Under the pieces are notes generated by a model, which was not told where the DNA came from, searched no databases, and saw only the letters and a list, made by a program, of their open reading frames with translations. Shown here one piece after another: positions 21,349 to 33,363 of a stretch of DNA of 64,000 nt. The DNA lies in contig NC_080042.1 of NCBI RefSeq assembly GCF_012489685.1, positions 6,512,501 to 6,576,500 on the forward strand, written 5' to 3'. Each line of letters begins with the position of its first letter. The first letter of the stretch is position 1. The DNA comes from Lotus japonicus. Its lineage: Eukaryota; Streptophyta; Magnoliopsida; Fabales; Fabaceae. The position numbers and the translations under genes were made by a program.

Positions 21349-23831
21349 ATGGTGAACGCTAACCAATTAGCTGAGATGATGGCCACTATGGCCCAAGCTG
21401 TGACTGCACAGGCAAACGATAATGCTATGAGGCGTGCTGCTGAGGAGGCACGTGATCAGCATCAACGCCAGAGGGAAGTGATACTGGACCAGAACAAAGG
21501 CCTGAATGACTTCAGGAGACAGGATCCACCTAAGTTTTCGGGGGGTACTGACCCGGACAAAGCGGATCTCTGGATCCAGGAGATTGAGAAGATCTTCGGT
21601 GTATTACAGACTGCTGAGGGAGCCAAGGTGGGGATGGCAACCTTTCTACTGTTGGGTGATGCTGAGTACTGGTGGAGGGGCACCAGAGGAATGATGGAAG
21701 CAAACAATTTGGAGGTGAACTGGGCTTCGTTTCGTGCTGCTTTTCTGGAGAAGTACTTTCCAGATAGTGCTCGTGATGAGTGTGAGGCACAATTTCTGAC
21801 TCTTCGTCAGGGTAGCATGTCCATTCCGAAATATGCTGCTAAGCTGGAATTGTTAGCCAAGCACTTTCGATTCTTCCGCAATGGGGTTGATGAACCCTAC
21901 ATGTGCAAACGCTTTGTGAATGGGCTGAGGCCCGATATTGAAGACTCGGTGAAACCGTTGGGGATCACTCGCTTCCAGACTTTGGTTGAGAAAGCCACGG
22001 AGGTGGAGATAATGAAGAACAAGAGACTGAACCGTGTCGGAACAGGAGGGCCGATGAGGTCGGGCTCTCAAAATTTTCAAGGCAGAGGTAAATTTCAGAG
22101 CAGGAGGCCGTATCAACGTCCTGCTGGTAGAGGATTTGCTCCAGGATCTTATAGACCCATGGTGGGTACTGCTGGTGGTTCCGGAGGTCAGACTGTGAAC
22201 AAGGAGATGACCTGTTACAGATGCGGGCAGCCTGGGCACTATGCCAATGCTTATACTGACATGAGGCCCAAATGCTTTAACTGTAACAAGTTGGGGCATA
22301 CTGCCGGTCAATGCAGAGCACCCAAGACAGAACCAGCTGTCAACACTGCTCGTGGGAAGCGTCCTGCTGCTAAGGCAAGAGTCTACACCATGGATGGTGA
22401 AGAAGCTGAAGGAGTTGATGGTCTGATCAGGGGAGACTGCGAGATTGACGGTAATCTCCTAACTGTACTTTTCGATTCCGGAGCAACGCACTCTTTTATC
22501 TCTAGGGAATGTGCTACTAGATTAAAACTTCCTATTACTGCTTTGAGCTTCGATCTTATAGTTACCACACCTGCCAAAACTCTGCTTGCTAATACTGCAT
22601 GCATGTATTGTCCAGTAACCTATAGAGATCGAGTTTACCATGCTAACCTAGTGTGCCTAACCCTCAAGAACCTAGATGTTATCCTAGGGATGGACTGGTT
22701 GTCCCACTATCATTGTCTTTTGGACTGCAACCGAAAGAGAGTGGTATTTCCTGACTCGGATCTTTCCGAGTATCTATCCGCCAATCACATTAGCGTTTCT
22801 CTGAATGAAGGATCTCAAGAGTATTCTGTTTTGCTAAGCTTGGAAAGTAAAGGGAATCCGGAAGTAAATAGTATTCCAGTTGTGAGAGACTTCACGGATG
22901 TTTTTCCTGGCGATGTACCTGGATTGCCGCCTGTGCGCGACATTGAGTTTGCTATTGACATCGTACCGGGAACAGGACCGATTTCGATTGCACCATATCG
23001 GATGGCACCTGCAGAATTAGTGGAGTTGAAGTCTCAACTAGAGGATCTTCTGTCGAAGGGATTTATCCGACCAAGCGTTTCACCTTGGGGAGCGCCTGTC
23101 TTATTGGTGAAGAAGAAGGATGGGAAATCTAGATTGAGTGTCGACTACCGACAACTGAACAAAGTAACCGTCAAGAATAGGTATCTGTTACCTAGAATTG
23201 ATGATTTGATGGATCAACTACGAGGAGCTGCGATATTTTCAAAGATAGACCTGAAGTTGGGTTACCATCAGATCAGAGTAAAGACTGAGGACATCCAGAA
23301 GACGGCATTCAGAACTCGTTATGGACACTATGAGTATCTAGTGATGCCATTTGGGGTGACAAACGCACCTGCCATTTTCATGGATTACATGAACAGGACC
23401 TTCCATCCGTTCTTAGATCGTTTCGTCGTGGTGTTTATCGACGACATTCTGATCTACTCAAAGAATGCTGAGGATCATGAAGGGCACTTGCGTCAAGTTT
23501 TACAAGTGCTGAGAGAGACAAAGTTGTACGCCAACACTTCTAAGTGCGAATTTTGGCTCGAAGAGGTAAAATTCTTAGGCCATGTGATCTCTAAAGAGGG
23601 TATAGCGGTGGACCCAGCAAAGGTAGAGACTGTATTGTCATGGGAACGGCCAAGGACTGTGACTGAGATTAGGAGTTTTGTCGGTTTGGCGGGATACTAT
23701 CGTCGCTTCATCGAGAATTTCGCCAAGATTGTTGGACCCTTGACTCAACTTACAAGAAAGGATCAACCTTTTGCATGGACCGAAGCGTGCGAAACTAGCT
23801 TTCAGACGATGAAGGAACGTTTGACGACGTC
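21349..23831 (+). pseudogene. Tek-A gag-pol, first part: gag, protease, RT
   Basis: Begins [10 protein letters not shown] three bases after an acceptor-like TTAGCAG. Capsid region about residues 65-230. Two zinc knuckles follow: the first (from residue 289) reads [14 protein letters not shown], so its last Cys is Tyr; the second (from 309) [14 protein letters not shown] is intact. Protease has DSGA at 376. RT has [12 protein letters not shown] with catalytic Asp 634 and FIDD with Asp 698-699. RNase H is cut at 23831 by the solo LTR S2, adding a few foreign codons before a stop. Before that insertion, gag and pol were one open frame, as in most Tekay elements. Confidence 0.95.
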
Positions 23832-24539
23832 TGTAAGACCCAAGTTTTTAAGCTTAGAATAAGTGGAAGAGATTTCCATTTCCGATTAGGCTTGACGTAT
23901 CGTGAAGGAAAAACCTGAACAAGAGTTTATCGAATGGAATAAATTTATGAAGGAGAAAGTTCAGGAGAAGTCTAAGGATTTCATCAAAGTCGATAAAAGG
24001 TATAGCACGATCGATATACGCTTAAACCTAGGGCAGAAACCCTAGTAAATAGCTAGTTTTCACTTAAAGGCACGATGGAAGCTAATTCCAAAAATCTTCA
24101 GAGAAATGTTAGAATTTCTCTTAATCCTTATATGACCATCGTTTCGAGGCGAAACTATAGGATCTACGAACGTCCGATTCCAATCCTCGGAAGTTTGCCG
24201 AAACTGAAACCCTGGTATTTCCAAACCCTAGAATCAACCGACAATGAAGACTTTTTCTATTCAGAGCTTCAAATGAAGATTCTACACGCGTACACCCATT
24301 TCTCTTGATGATTTCAATCTTTCTTCAGAAGGAAGTTTTCTATTCCGACATTCGATGCAAAAAGCAACTTATCGGGTAAAATAGTTTTACACCGACTTTG
24401 CATTAGTTACCAAAAATACAAGGAAACCTCTTTTGAGTTTTGGATTTATGTCGCCAAAACCTATCTTAGAATTCACGGAGAATGAAGCCGGAAAAATCAG
24501 ATTCGCGAAACTTTCATTTTACCGCGTTTTTCCATCCTC

Positions 24540-24547
24540 TATATATA
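24540..24547 (+). promoter_or_regulatory. TATA box of solo LTR S2
   Basis: TATATATA at the same relative place as in the other LTRs. The following bases to the donor-like CGAG/GTATAG (GT at 24689-24690) contain no ATG. Confidence 0.6.
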
Positions 24548-25350
24548 GCAAGAAAGGTGAGAAAAATCACAAAAACTCCTCCATTTTCTCTCCAAGGCCG
24601 CGAGCTCCATTGAAGGAAGAGGAAGAAGAGATTTTCTTCATTTCTTGCTTGATCGTCGATTAAACAGTTGCTACTTCAAGGTTTCGAGGTATAGTCGCTA
24701 ATCCTTACCTCTGATCGCTTTTTCCATAGCTTTTCTCTATGTCTTTCTGAGCTCAAAGTTTTGAGGTTTTTGGAAAATTGTCCAAATAGCTTGATTTCTC
24801 TGTCTAAACATCTTCCCTGCGTGCCCAAGAGCACTTCTGCCGGATTAGTTTTTCCGTTATGTCGCCGAAATTCCGCCGGAATCAATTTTTGCATCAAATA
24901 CCCATTTTGGGGCAAAGCTTCGTCCTTTGGGCTGAAAACTATCGCCTTAGCTTAGTGCTAGTAGGATTAGTTGTCATAAACGTCGTTGGTGACGTCCCCA
25001 TCCAATTTGCTTTTCGAAATTTCAGTTTTGAATTTCTGAGCTAAAAATATTGACCAAAATACCCCTGCGACAGTTTTTGATCCGATAATTTTTCCGAGTT
25101 TAGAATACCCTTAGTTACGGCTAATGATAGCATAGGAACCAAGTTTGATCGAAGAAAAATCGAACCCCACAATTAACCAAAGTGGCCGAGCACCCTAGGG
25201 GAGGAGGAGGAAAATTCCTTTTTCAAAAACTTGTCCTTTCGCGCTAGATTATCGTATCTCGGAGTATGTACTACTTCGTGTAACCTTAGTGAGTATTGAT
25301 AGCTTAGTTTCCGATAGATTTTGATAGAATTATGTGGTTTTACTTTAAAG

Positions 25351-25428
25351 GTGCTTTTGAGGTTTTTCCTGAGGAGCAAGGCTTTGCTTGTGAAGAGGAG
25401 TTAGAAGATCACCCTGGAGAATCTTCAG
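25351..25428 (+). other. Conserved 78-nt exon-like segment in LTR S2
   Basis: Preceded by TTAAAG and followed by GTGAGG. The sequence has diverged clearly from Tek-A but the length is still exactly 78 nt and there is no ATG. Confidence 0.5.
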
Positions 25429-26144
25429 GTGAGGGCTTCTCACTGAACTATTAGCTAATGCTTTAGGTGTCGACGTATTGGACTTGATTTACTGTTTATG
25501 CACTTATTTGTGTTTGATTGGGAAACGTTTTCTAAGGCTTCGGCTGATAATGTAGATTATTCATCTACTGACTGTTTCTTTGAGTTTGAATCATATGCTA
25601 TGTGCTAAATGGTTAATTTAGGATGTGTGGTATCTGCTCTATATGCTAAGTGCTACATGGTTAATCTAGGATGTGTTAATATATGTGCTATGATTGTTGG
25701 ACTGTGCTAATTTAACTATGCCATTTCACATATATCTGTGGTACTGAGGAGTGAGAATAACGGGCAGGTCATGCCGATTTTATTTTGAGATTTTGGGGAA
25801 AGTTTGATAGGACGAACGAAGTTCGGGCCTTGTTACGTTTTAGTGGATCGAGACATTCTCTGGGATTTAATTGGGATTATGGGATTCTTCGAAAACTCGT
25901 AGGAAATACGATAAGACTAAAAGGAAGCTATTTTTACAAGGAAAATTCATAAGATACTAAACAACCTCTAAACCTTTAAATAATGATAACAATCTCGGAT
26001 GCAAGCTTAGGATTGAATATTAGTTTTGGAAAAGGAGAATTGTCGTCGAATCCAAGTTATGGGAGAATTGTAAGTTCCTGAGTACGTTGATACTCCTTCG
26101 CTCTTTGAGCAGTTTGTTTAGCCATCCAAGGGATGAGCCGAGAA

Positions 26145-26360
26145 TCTTCACTGAGGCGTGAGACCTCGTGGAAAGCATGGATCTTCACTGAGGCGTGAGA
26201 CCTCGTGAACAGCATGAAACTTCACTGAAGCGTGAGACTTCGTGCAAGTGTGTAAATTCACTGAGGCGTGAGACCTCGTGAAAGCATAAAACTTCACTGG
26301 AGCGTGAGACTTCGTGATTGTATAAGACTCCACTGAAGCGTGAGACTTTGTGAGAGCATT
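26145..26360 (+). repeat. ~40-bp tandem repeat in LTR S2
   Basis: About six units of the type CACTGAGGCGTGAGACCTCGTG, each containing a small palindrome around GTGAGAC. Unit variants (GAGG/GAAG) alternate. Confidence 0.88.
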
Positions 26361-26701
26361 GATGACTCGAAGAGTTATCGTGAGTGTTTGCACTCATTTT
26401 ACGATTAATTGTATTTTGTCGCAGAATCGACTTTTACCTTAGGGTATTCTTTTTAGAGACAAATAAGTTAGTTAGAACACGTGGCGACGTGTCGAGTGAG
26501 GTCGGAGACGTTGTTTGGCTAATCACTTTGCATTCATGCACTCATTTTGAGGTTAATACACGGCGTGATACCGGACCTCGGTGGATTCCAAAATGGTCAT
26601 AAGACCCGGATTTCCACGTAAGAACACTGCGGTGATTCTTAGTAGCAGACGGAAATGGCAGACCTTCGGGTTCACTGCTGATCTGACTACACTTTGTGTG
26701 G

Positions 26702-26930
26702 TGTAAGAGGCACGCGGGCAGAAATGGTCCCACCGTTGCTGGTGCTAGGATTGACCCGTTGATGTCCATCCCAGAGGCACGCGAGCGGAAATGGTCCCAC
26801 CGTTGCTGGTGCTAGGATTGACTCGTTGATGTCCATACCGTTGTTGTTGGAGTAAGAGGCACGCGGGCAGAAATGGTCCCACCGTTGCTGGTGCTAGGAT
26901 TGATCCGTTTGATGTCCATCCCTTTCCGGA
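26702..26930 (+). repeat. ~70-bp repeat, three copies, in LTR S2
   Basis: Three copies share GAAATGGTCCCACCGTTGCT and end with GATGTCCAT. The corresponding segment in Tek-A LTRs is single-copy. Confidence 0.85.
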
Positions 26931-27215
26931 ATGCATTGGTTAACTGGGTTAACCGTCATATCATTTCATGCAACATGCATACTGACTTAGTTGCTGAGTG
27001 TGATTGATAATTGATAATCCTATTTGATGCATGCTATTTGTTATTACTGTCGTTACATTCTTTATGGAATATGCAACCCTAGGATGTTATCCCTAGCTAT
27101 AAGCCTAAGTGGCTATTCTATTATCTGTATCTATCGGTGCTATTATTTACATAATTCTTTGGAGTTGACCCTCGCGTCTTCTGTGTGTGCTTTGGCGGAC
27201 TACGCCTTTTGTCAG

Positions 27216-27377
27216 ATGTCTTTGGCGGGCTGGTTCATGATGGTTCACCCTTCGGGGGGAACTAGGGTTGAGATGCTGGAACAGGAGCGCTTCGCTATTA
27301 CGAGAGGAGGACGGGTAGTGTACATAGACTTGGTCGTTCTGGATTCAGATTCAGACGACGATCATGCTAGCATGTAG
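27216..27377 (+). CDS. Shortened LTR-internal reading frame in S2
   Basis: 53 codons starting MSLAGWFMMVHPSGG directly after TTTTGTCAG and ending VVYIDLVVLDSDSDDDHASM. It matches both ends of the 159-codon frame in Tek-A; about 105 codons of the middle are missing and the frame is retained. It may still be coding or may be a chance survivor. Confidence 0.35.
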   Translation: MSLAGWFMMVHPSGGTRVEMLEQERFAITRGGRVVYIDLVVLDSDSDDDHASM

Positions 27378-27864
27378 GTTTTAGTGCTGGTGTGAGCTCC
27401 TCGAGATGGGTTTAGTGTAGGAGTAGAGTCTTAGCTCTGAACATCATTTGTTTTCTTTGGGGACAGGGTAGTTTCCCACCTATAGCTTTTTGTGTGGTTT
27501 CTTTACGGGAATCACAAAGAGTTGGTTGGACTTAGGAGGTCTTGTTTTAGGCCATCTGGGCTAACTCATTCTCATTTTGAGGGTTTGTGTTGCGAACACT
27601 TAACCTTTTCTTTTGAATTGTGCATTTTGCATACGGGCGCTACTTTTCTTCTTTCCGTCACTGGAGGTTACTCGTGACGAGGTTGCTACTTACAGCGGGG
27701 GCTGTAATATATATTGTATATTAGTTCTGTCATCTTTCGCATTTGCGTTCTATTTATTTCAGTCTTGTTTATATTATCGAAAAAAAATATATTCACGTTT
27801 TTCCGCATTAAGTTTATTTTTGGTTACTAAAGTGACGCCACCGAAATCGGGGTGTTACAACGTC

Positions 27865-28472
27865 ACCTGTACTCGTCTTACCGCAACCAGAGGAGCCGTA
27901 TGAAGTGTATTGTGATGCTTCGCATCAAGGTTTGGGATGTGTGCTGATGCAGCATCGGAAAGTGGTGGCTTATGCTTCACGACAACTAAAGACTCATGAG
28001 AAGAACTATCCAACTCATGACTTAGAACTCGTTGCCATTGTATTTTCGTTGAAAATCTGGAGACGTCACTTATATGGATGCAATTTCACCATATTTAGTG
28101 ATCACAAGAGCTTAAAGTACTTGTTCGACCAGAAGGAGTTGAACATGAGACAACGACGCTGGATGGAATTTCTCAAGGATTACGATTTTACCTTACAATA
28201 CAATCCTGGAAAGGCTAATGTCGTTGCTGATGCATTGAGCAGGAATATGCATATCTCATCAATGATGGTTAAGGAGCTGCAACTGCTGGAACAATTTCGA
28301 GACTTGAGCTTAGATGTGAGAGTATCCGAGGGAGAACTGAAGTTCGGAATGATCAGGATCACCAATGGATTGATGGAAGAAATCCGAGACCAACAATTAC
28401 AAGATGAATTCCTACTCGGGAAAAGGAATTTGGTAATTCAGGGTAAGGACCCGAAATTCAAGGTAGGAAGTG
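27865..28472 (+). pseudogene. Tek-A pol, second part: RNase H and linker
   Basis: Resumes the RNase H domain directly after the S2 target duplication. [20 protein letters not shown] and [11 protein letters not shown] give the expected D, E and D active-site residues. A C-terminal stretch [13 protein letters not shown] follows. Near 28473 a 2-base deletion, judged against the closely similar Tek-N2 sequence at 58570-58595, shifts the frame and ends it shortly after. Confidence 0.93.
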
Positions 28473-29798
28473 ACTATCCTACGGTGTAAGGATAGAGTTT
28501 GCGTACCTAACAACCCTGACTTAAGGAGGTTGATTATGGACGAAGGTCACAAAAGCAAGTTGAGCATTCACCCTGGAATGAAAAAGATGTATCAGGACTT
28601 GAAAGTGAATTTTTGGTGGCCAGGAATGAAAAGACAAGTGGCTGAGTATGTAGCTGCATGTTTAACCTGTCAGAAAGCGAAAGTGGAACATCAGAAATCT
28701 TCAGGTATGCTACAAAGCTTGGATGTACCTCAGTGGAAATGGGACAGCATATCGATGGATTTTGTCGTGGCTTTGCCAAGAACTCAGAAGGGATATGATT
28801 CGATTTGGGTAATCGTGGATCGATTGACTAAGTCGGCTCATTTCATACCTGTGAGGACTACGTACAACGTGGAGAAGCTATCAGAGATATATATAGCTGA
28901 GATTGTGCGACTTCATGGAGTGCCAACAAGTATTGTTTCCGATAGAGACCCGAAGTTTACTTCACATTTGTGGGGAGCTCTTCATGAGGCTTTGGGAACG
29001 AGGCTGAGATTAAGTTCTGCTTATCATCCACAGACTAATGGACAGACTGAGAGAACTATCCAATCATTGGAGGATTTTTTACGAGCTTGCGTGTTAGACA
29101 ACAAGGGCAGTTGGGATACCCTATTGCCATTGATTGAGTTCACATATAACAACAGTTTTCATACGACCATAGGTATGGCACCGTATGAGGCTTTGTATGG
29201 CCGCAAGTGTAGAACACCTTTATGTTGGTATCAAGATGGAGAGAATTTGTTAGTAGGACCAGAACTTCTGCAACAGACGACTGAGAATATCAAACAGATC
29301 AGAGAGAAGATGAAGACTTCTCAGAGTAGACAGAAGAGTTATGCAGATCAAAGGCGCAGAACCCTAGAATTTGAAGAAGGAGATCATGTGTTCCTGCGAG
29401 TTACCCAGACTACAGGAGTTGGTCGAGCAATCAAGTCAAGAAAGCTTACGCCAAAGTTCATTGGACCTTATCAGATTACTCGTCGTGTAGGACCGGTAGC
29501 TTATCAGATCGCACTACCGCCTTTTCTATCAAACATTCACGATGTACTTCATGTGTCACAACTGAGGAAGTATATTGCTGATCCGACACATGTTATCGAG
29601 CTGGATGACATTGAGTTGAAGGATAACTTGTCTTTCGAGACATCGCCAATCAGCAATGGTGACACAAGGATAAAGCAGTTGAGAGGAAAAGAGATCGAGT
29701 TAGTAAAGGTTATTTGGAACAAAGACACCGGTGATGCGACATGGGAGCTGAAGGAAAAGATCAAGGAACAGTATCCAGAACTTTTTACTGAACTTTAA
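28473..29798 (+). pseudogene. Tek-A pol, third part: integrase and chromodomain-like tail
   Basis: HHCC zinc finger (His residues in GHKSKLSIHPG, Cys in CLTCQKAK), then the DDE core with Asp at 28758 and 28941 and Glu at 29049. A GPYQI motif marks the GPY/F module. The end (ELVKVIWNKDTGDATWELK, then YPELF) resembles the C-terminal chromodomain of Tekay-type chromoviruses. This part is open for 442 codons and has no missing catalytic residue. It is called a pseudogene only because it lies after the frameshift and is separated from its promoter-side half by the solo LTR. Confidence 0.95.
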
Positions 29799-29817
29799 GT
29801 TTCGAGGTCGAAACTTT

Positions 29818-29835
29818 CTTTTTGGAAGGTAGTAA
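29818..29835 (+). promoter_or_regulatory. Polypurine tract region of Tek-A
   Basis: CTTTTTGGAAGGTAGTAA directly precedes the 3' LTR. Tek-N1 and Tek-N2 have nearly the same bases at this place. Confidence 0.6.
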
Positions 29836-30245
29836 TGTAAGGCCCAAGTTTTTAAGCTTTGGATAAGTGAATAAAATATAAGAGTTTATTTGATTAAATA
29901 AATTTATGAAGGAAAAGGTTCAGGAAAAGTCCAAGGATTGTATCAAAAAAACCGATAAGACTTATAGCACGACTAACATTCGCCTAATCCTAGGTCAAAG
30001 GCTTTAGTGAATAGTTAATTTACACATTAGGACACGATGGAAACTAATTCCAAAAATCTTCAGAGAAATGTTAGAACTTCTCTTTTTCGTCTATAAACAA
30101 GTGTTTCGATGCGAAAGCCTGGAATGTACGAACGCCAAATTCCAATTCTCGGAAGTTTGCCGAAACGGAATCCCTGATAGTTCAAGAAACCTGAAATCAA
30201 CGGACGATGAAGACTTTTTCCATTCGAAGCTTCAAATGAAGATCC

Positions 30246-30278
30246 CAACAAGGGCAGTTGGGATACCCTATTGCCATT
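30246..30278 (+). other. 33-bp integrase-derived filler in the 3' LTR
   Basis: These 33 bases are identical to 29099-29131 in the integrase region of the same element. They replace the LTR bases that correspond to about 12868-13000 in the 5' LTR. Confidence 0.9.
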
Positions 30279-30394
30279 AATTCCAAGAATCCTGTTTTGA
30301 GTTCTGGAATTCTGTCGCCAGAACCTATCTTAGAATTCGCAGAGGAACGCGCAGGAAAAATCGAAAAAATCATTTTTCCGCATTTTCCAAAACC

Positions 30395-30402
30395 TATAAA
30401 TA
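30395..30402 (+). promoter_or_regulatory. TATA box of Tek-A 3' LTR
   Basis: TATAAATA, identical in setting to the 5' LTR copy; donor-like GT at 30545-30546. Confidence 0.6.
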
Positions 30403-31206
30403 GCTAGAAAAATGAGATATTTTGCAAAACCGACCCATTTCCCTTGCTTAAACCCGCAGCCAAGAGAGGAGAAAAGAAGGAAGTTGATCTTCGCGGATTC
30501 TTGCCCGTTTGCTTCACCGATCATTGCTAATCGAAGACCTCGAGGTATAGTTACTATCCCTCGCTTCCGATCGTCATTTCCGTCCATTTTCTCTAGACTT
30601 TTCTGAGCTCAAAGTTTTCAGGTTTTTGGAAAATTGTCCAAATAGCTTGATTTCTCTGTCTATACATCTTCTCTACGTGCCCAAGAGCACTTCTGTCGGA
30701 TTAGTTTTTCCGTAATGTCGCCGAAATTCCGCCGGAATCAATTTTTGCATCAAATACCCATTTTTAAGCAAAGTCGCAACCTTTAAGCTGAAAACTATCG
30801 ACTTGGCTTAGTGCTAGTAGGATTAGTTGTCATAAATGTCGTTGTTGACGTCTCCATCCAATTCGTTTTTCAAAAATCCAGTTTTGAAATTCTGAGCTGA
30901 AAATAATGACCAAACTACCCCTATATCAGTTTTCGATCCGAAAATTTTTCCGAGCTTAGATTCGCCTTAGTTACGGCTAATGATAACCTAGGAACCAAGT
31001 TTGATCAAATAAAAATCGACCCTACCAATTAGGAAAAGTGGCCGAGAGCTATACCAAGGGGGGGAGGAAATCCGACTTTTTCGAAAACTTGTCCTAACGC
31101 GTTAGATTGTCGTACCACGGAGTTCGTAGTGTTCTGTGTAACCCTAGGACTTATTGTTTGCTGAGCTTCTGACTCATTGTGTTGATTTCTGTGACTTTTG
31201 CTTAAG

Positions 31207-31284
31207 GTTCATTTGAGGAGTTTCCTGGAGATCAAGGAGAGGAGCGTGAAGGAACTTGTGAGGAGGAAGCTGGAAGAACTACAG
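31207..31284 (+). other. Conserved 78-nt exon-like segment, Tek-A 3' LTR
   Basis: Same sequence and same AG/GT borders as 13937-14014. Confidence 0.5.
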
Positions 31285-31868
31285 GTGAGGGCTACTCTCT
31301 GAATTACTAGATAATGCTTTAGGTGTCGACGAATTCGACTTGATTTATGTGTTATGCACTTAATTGCTAAATGTCTGAAATGATTTCTAAGGCTTCGGCC
31401 GATCTTGTTGAGTACTTGATGCCATGATATTGTGTGCTAAATGATTCACATGTTATGTGCTAAATGGTTAATCTAGGATGTGTTGGAATATGCTGTTTAT
31501 GTTTATTGATTGAGCTGATTTATTTATGTTATTCCACTTATATCTGTGATACTGAGGAGTGAGGATTACGGGCAAGTCATGCCGAAATTTTATGAGATTT
31601 TTGAGAGATATTGAAAGGACGAACGGAGTTCGGGCCTTGTTATGTTTTAATGGATCGAGACCTTCTCAGAAATTATTTGGGATTATGGGATCCCTGAAAC
31701 TCATAGGAACGTGATAAGACTAAAAGAAACCTATTTTCTCAAGGAAAATTCATAAGACATTAATCAATCTCGAAAACCCTTGAACTATGATAACAACCTT
31801 AGATAAGAGCTTAGAGCTTGTATATTAGTTTTGAAAATATGAGAAGTGTCGTCGAGTCCAAGCTTTGA

Positions 31869-32160
31869 GGAAACTTACAAGTTTCTGAGTATGTTGATAC
31901 TCTTTTGCTCGATGAGCAGTTTGTTGTTTGGCTATCTAAAGTTTAGCCGGAAACTATAAGTTTCCAAGTACAATCGTACTCTTTCGCTCGATGAGCAGTT
32001 TATAGTTTGGCTATCTAAAGTTTAGCCGGAAACTATAAGTTTCCAAGTACAATCGTACTCTTTCGCTCGATGAGCAGTTTATTGTTTGGCTATCTAAAGT
32101 TTAGCCGGGAACTTTAAGTTCCAAGTACTTTGGTACTCTTTGCTCGCTGAGCAGTTTTTG
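31869..32160 (+). repeat. ~79-bp tandem repeat in Tek-A 3' LTR
   Basis: Counterpart of the array at 19160-19440 with the same number of units and a few base changes. Confidence 0.88.
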
Positions 32161-32883
32161 ACCATCGGATGGAGATGAGTCGGATAACTCAAGAAGTTAT
32201 CATGTATAAGTACATTCTTTCTTCTTTGATTAATTCATTTTGTCGCAGAATCGACATTTACCTTAGGGTATTCTTTTAGAGACATTAAGTTAGTTAGAAC
32301 ACGTGGCGACGTGTCGAGTGAGGTCAGAGACGTTGTTTGGCTAATCACTTTGCATCCATGCACTCATTTTGAGGTTAATACACGGCGTGATACCGGACCT
32401 CGGTGGATTCCAAAATGGTCATAAGACCCGGATTTCCATATTTAGAACACTACGGTGGTTCTTAGTAGCAGACGAAATGGCAGACCTACGAGTTCACTGC
32501 TGATCTGACTACTTTTGTGTGGTGTAAGAGACACGCGAGCAGGGAGGTACCCACCGTGGCTGGTGTTAGGGCCGTCTCGTTGATGTCCATCCTTCTTCCG
32601 GAATGCATCTTGTTAACCAGCATTGCATTGCATGCAACATACATTCTGACTTAGTTGCTGAGTGTGATTGGTACTTGTTTATCCTATTTGAGGCATGCTA
32701 GTTGTTATTATGATCTTTTATAATCATTGTGATACATGCAACCCTAGGATGTTATCCCTAAACTTATAAGCCCAAGAGGCTAATAATTATTATCCTATAT
32801 ATCTGGTTTTATTATTTATATAATTCTTTGGAGTTGACCCTTGCGTCTTCTGTGTGTGTTTGGGCGGACTACGCCATTGTCAG

Positions 32884-33363
32884 ATGAGTACGGCGGATTG
32901 GTTTACGATGGTCAGCCCTTCGGGGGGGACCAGATTCGAGATGCTTGACCAGGACGACCCAGGTGCATGGGTGGTCGACTCCGCAGGCCACCGTGCGACC
33001 TACTCAGGCCGGATCATGGAGGACTGTGTTGACCGATTCGGACGCTTGACGGAGGGGGTATTGAGGAGATATACAGTGAGCTTCAACTTGCCACCCGGCG
33101 TGCATTGTGGACCCGGTTTGGGAGGACCACCACCACCACCATCATCTTCGGATGGTGAGGACCCCTCTGAGGAGGTGCCAGTGGGTGGGACTTCGACGGA
33201 GTCCAGTTCGTTTACTGCTGCTGTCATCGAGGATCATGGTTCGGGCCCCGAGCCCAAGAGACCAGTGCAGGAGCGCGTCAGGATAGAGAGAGAGGGCAGC
33301 ATTGTGTATATTGATCTAGTCGTCCTGGATGCAGATTCGGACGACGACCGCGCTAGCATGTAG
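32884..33363 (+). CDS. LTR-internal reading frame, 3' LTR copy
   Basis: 159 codons, same start and end as 20175-20654 with a scattering of amino acid changes and no stop or frameshift. Function unknown. See the 5' LTR copy for description. Confidence 0.42.
   Translation: MSTADWFTMVSPSGGTRFEMLDQDDPGAWVVDSAGHRATYSGRIMEDCVDRFGRLTEGVLRRYTVSFNLPPGVHCGPGLGGPPPPPSSSDGEDPSEEVPVGGTSTESSSFTAAVIEDHGSGPEPKRPVQERVRIEREGSIVYIDLVVLDADSDDDRASM

Larger units (their letters stand above)
23832..27859 (+). mobile_element. Solo LTR of a second Tekay family (S2), inside Tek-A pol
   Basis: Starts TGTAAGACCC, ends GTGTTACA, 4028 bp, perfect TSD ACGTC (23827-23831, 27860-27864). Removing it and one TSD restores the pol frame, so the insertion site is certain. 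Its own tandem repeats (26145-26360; 26702-26930) differ from those of Tek-A, so it belongs to a sister family. It carries a TATA box, the 78-nt segment and a shortened LTR reading frame. Confidence 0.95.

Noticed and set aside
21530..22604. Several minus-strand frames opposite Tek-A gag
   Set aside because: Shadows of the gag frame; the sense strand has clear capsid, knuckle and protease motifs.
26384..27024. Short direct repeats suspected to be a CRISPR-like or regulatory array
   Set aside because: Units are contiguous tandem repeats inside a plant LTR without unique spacers.
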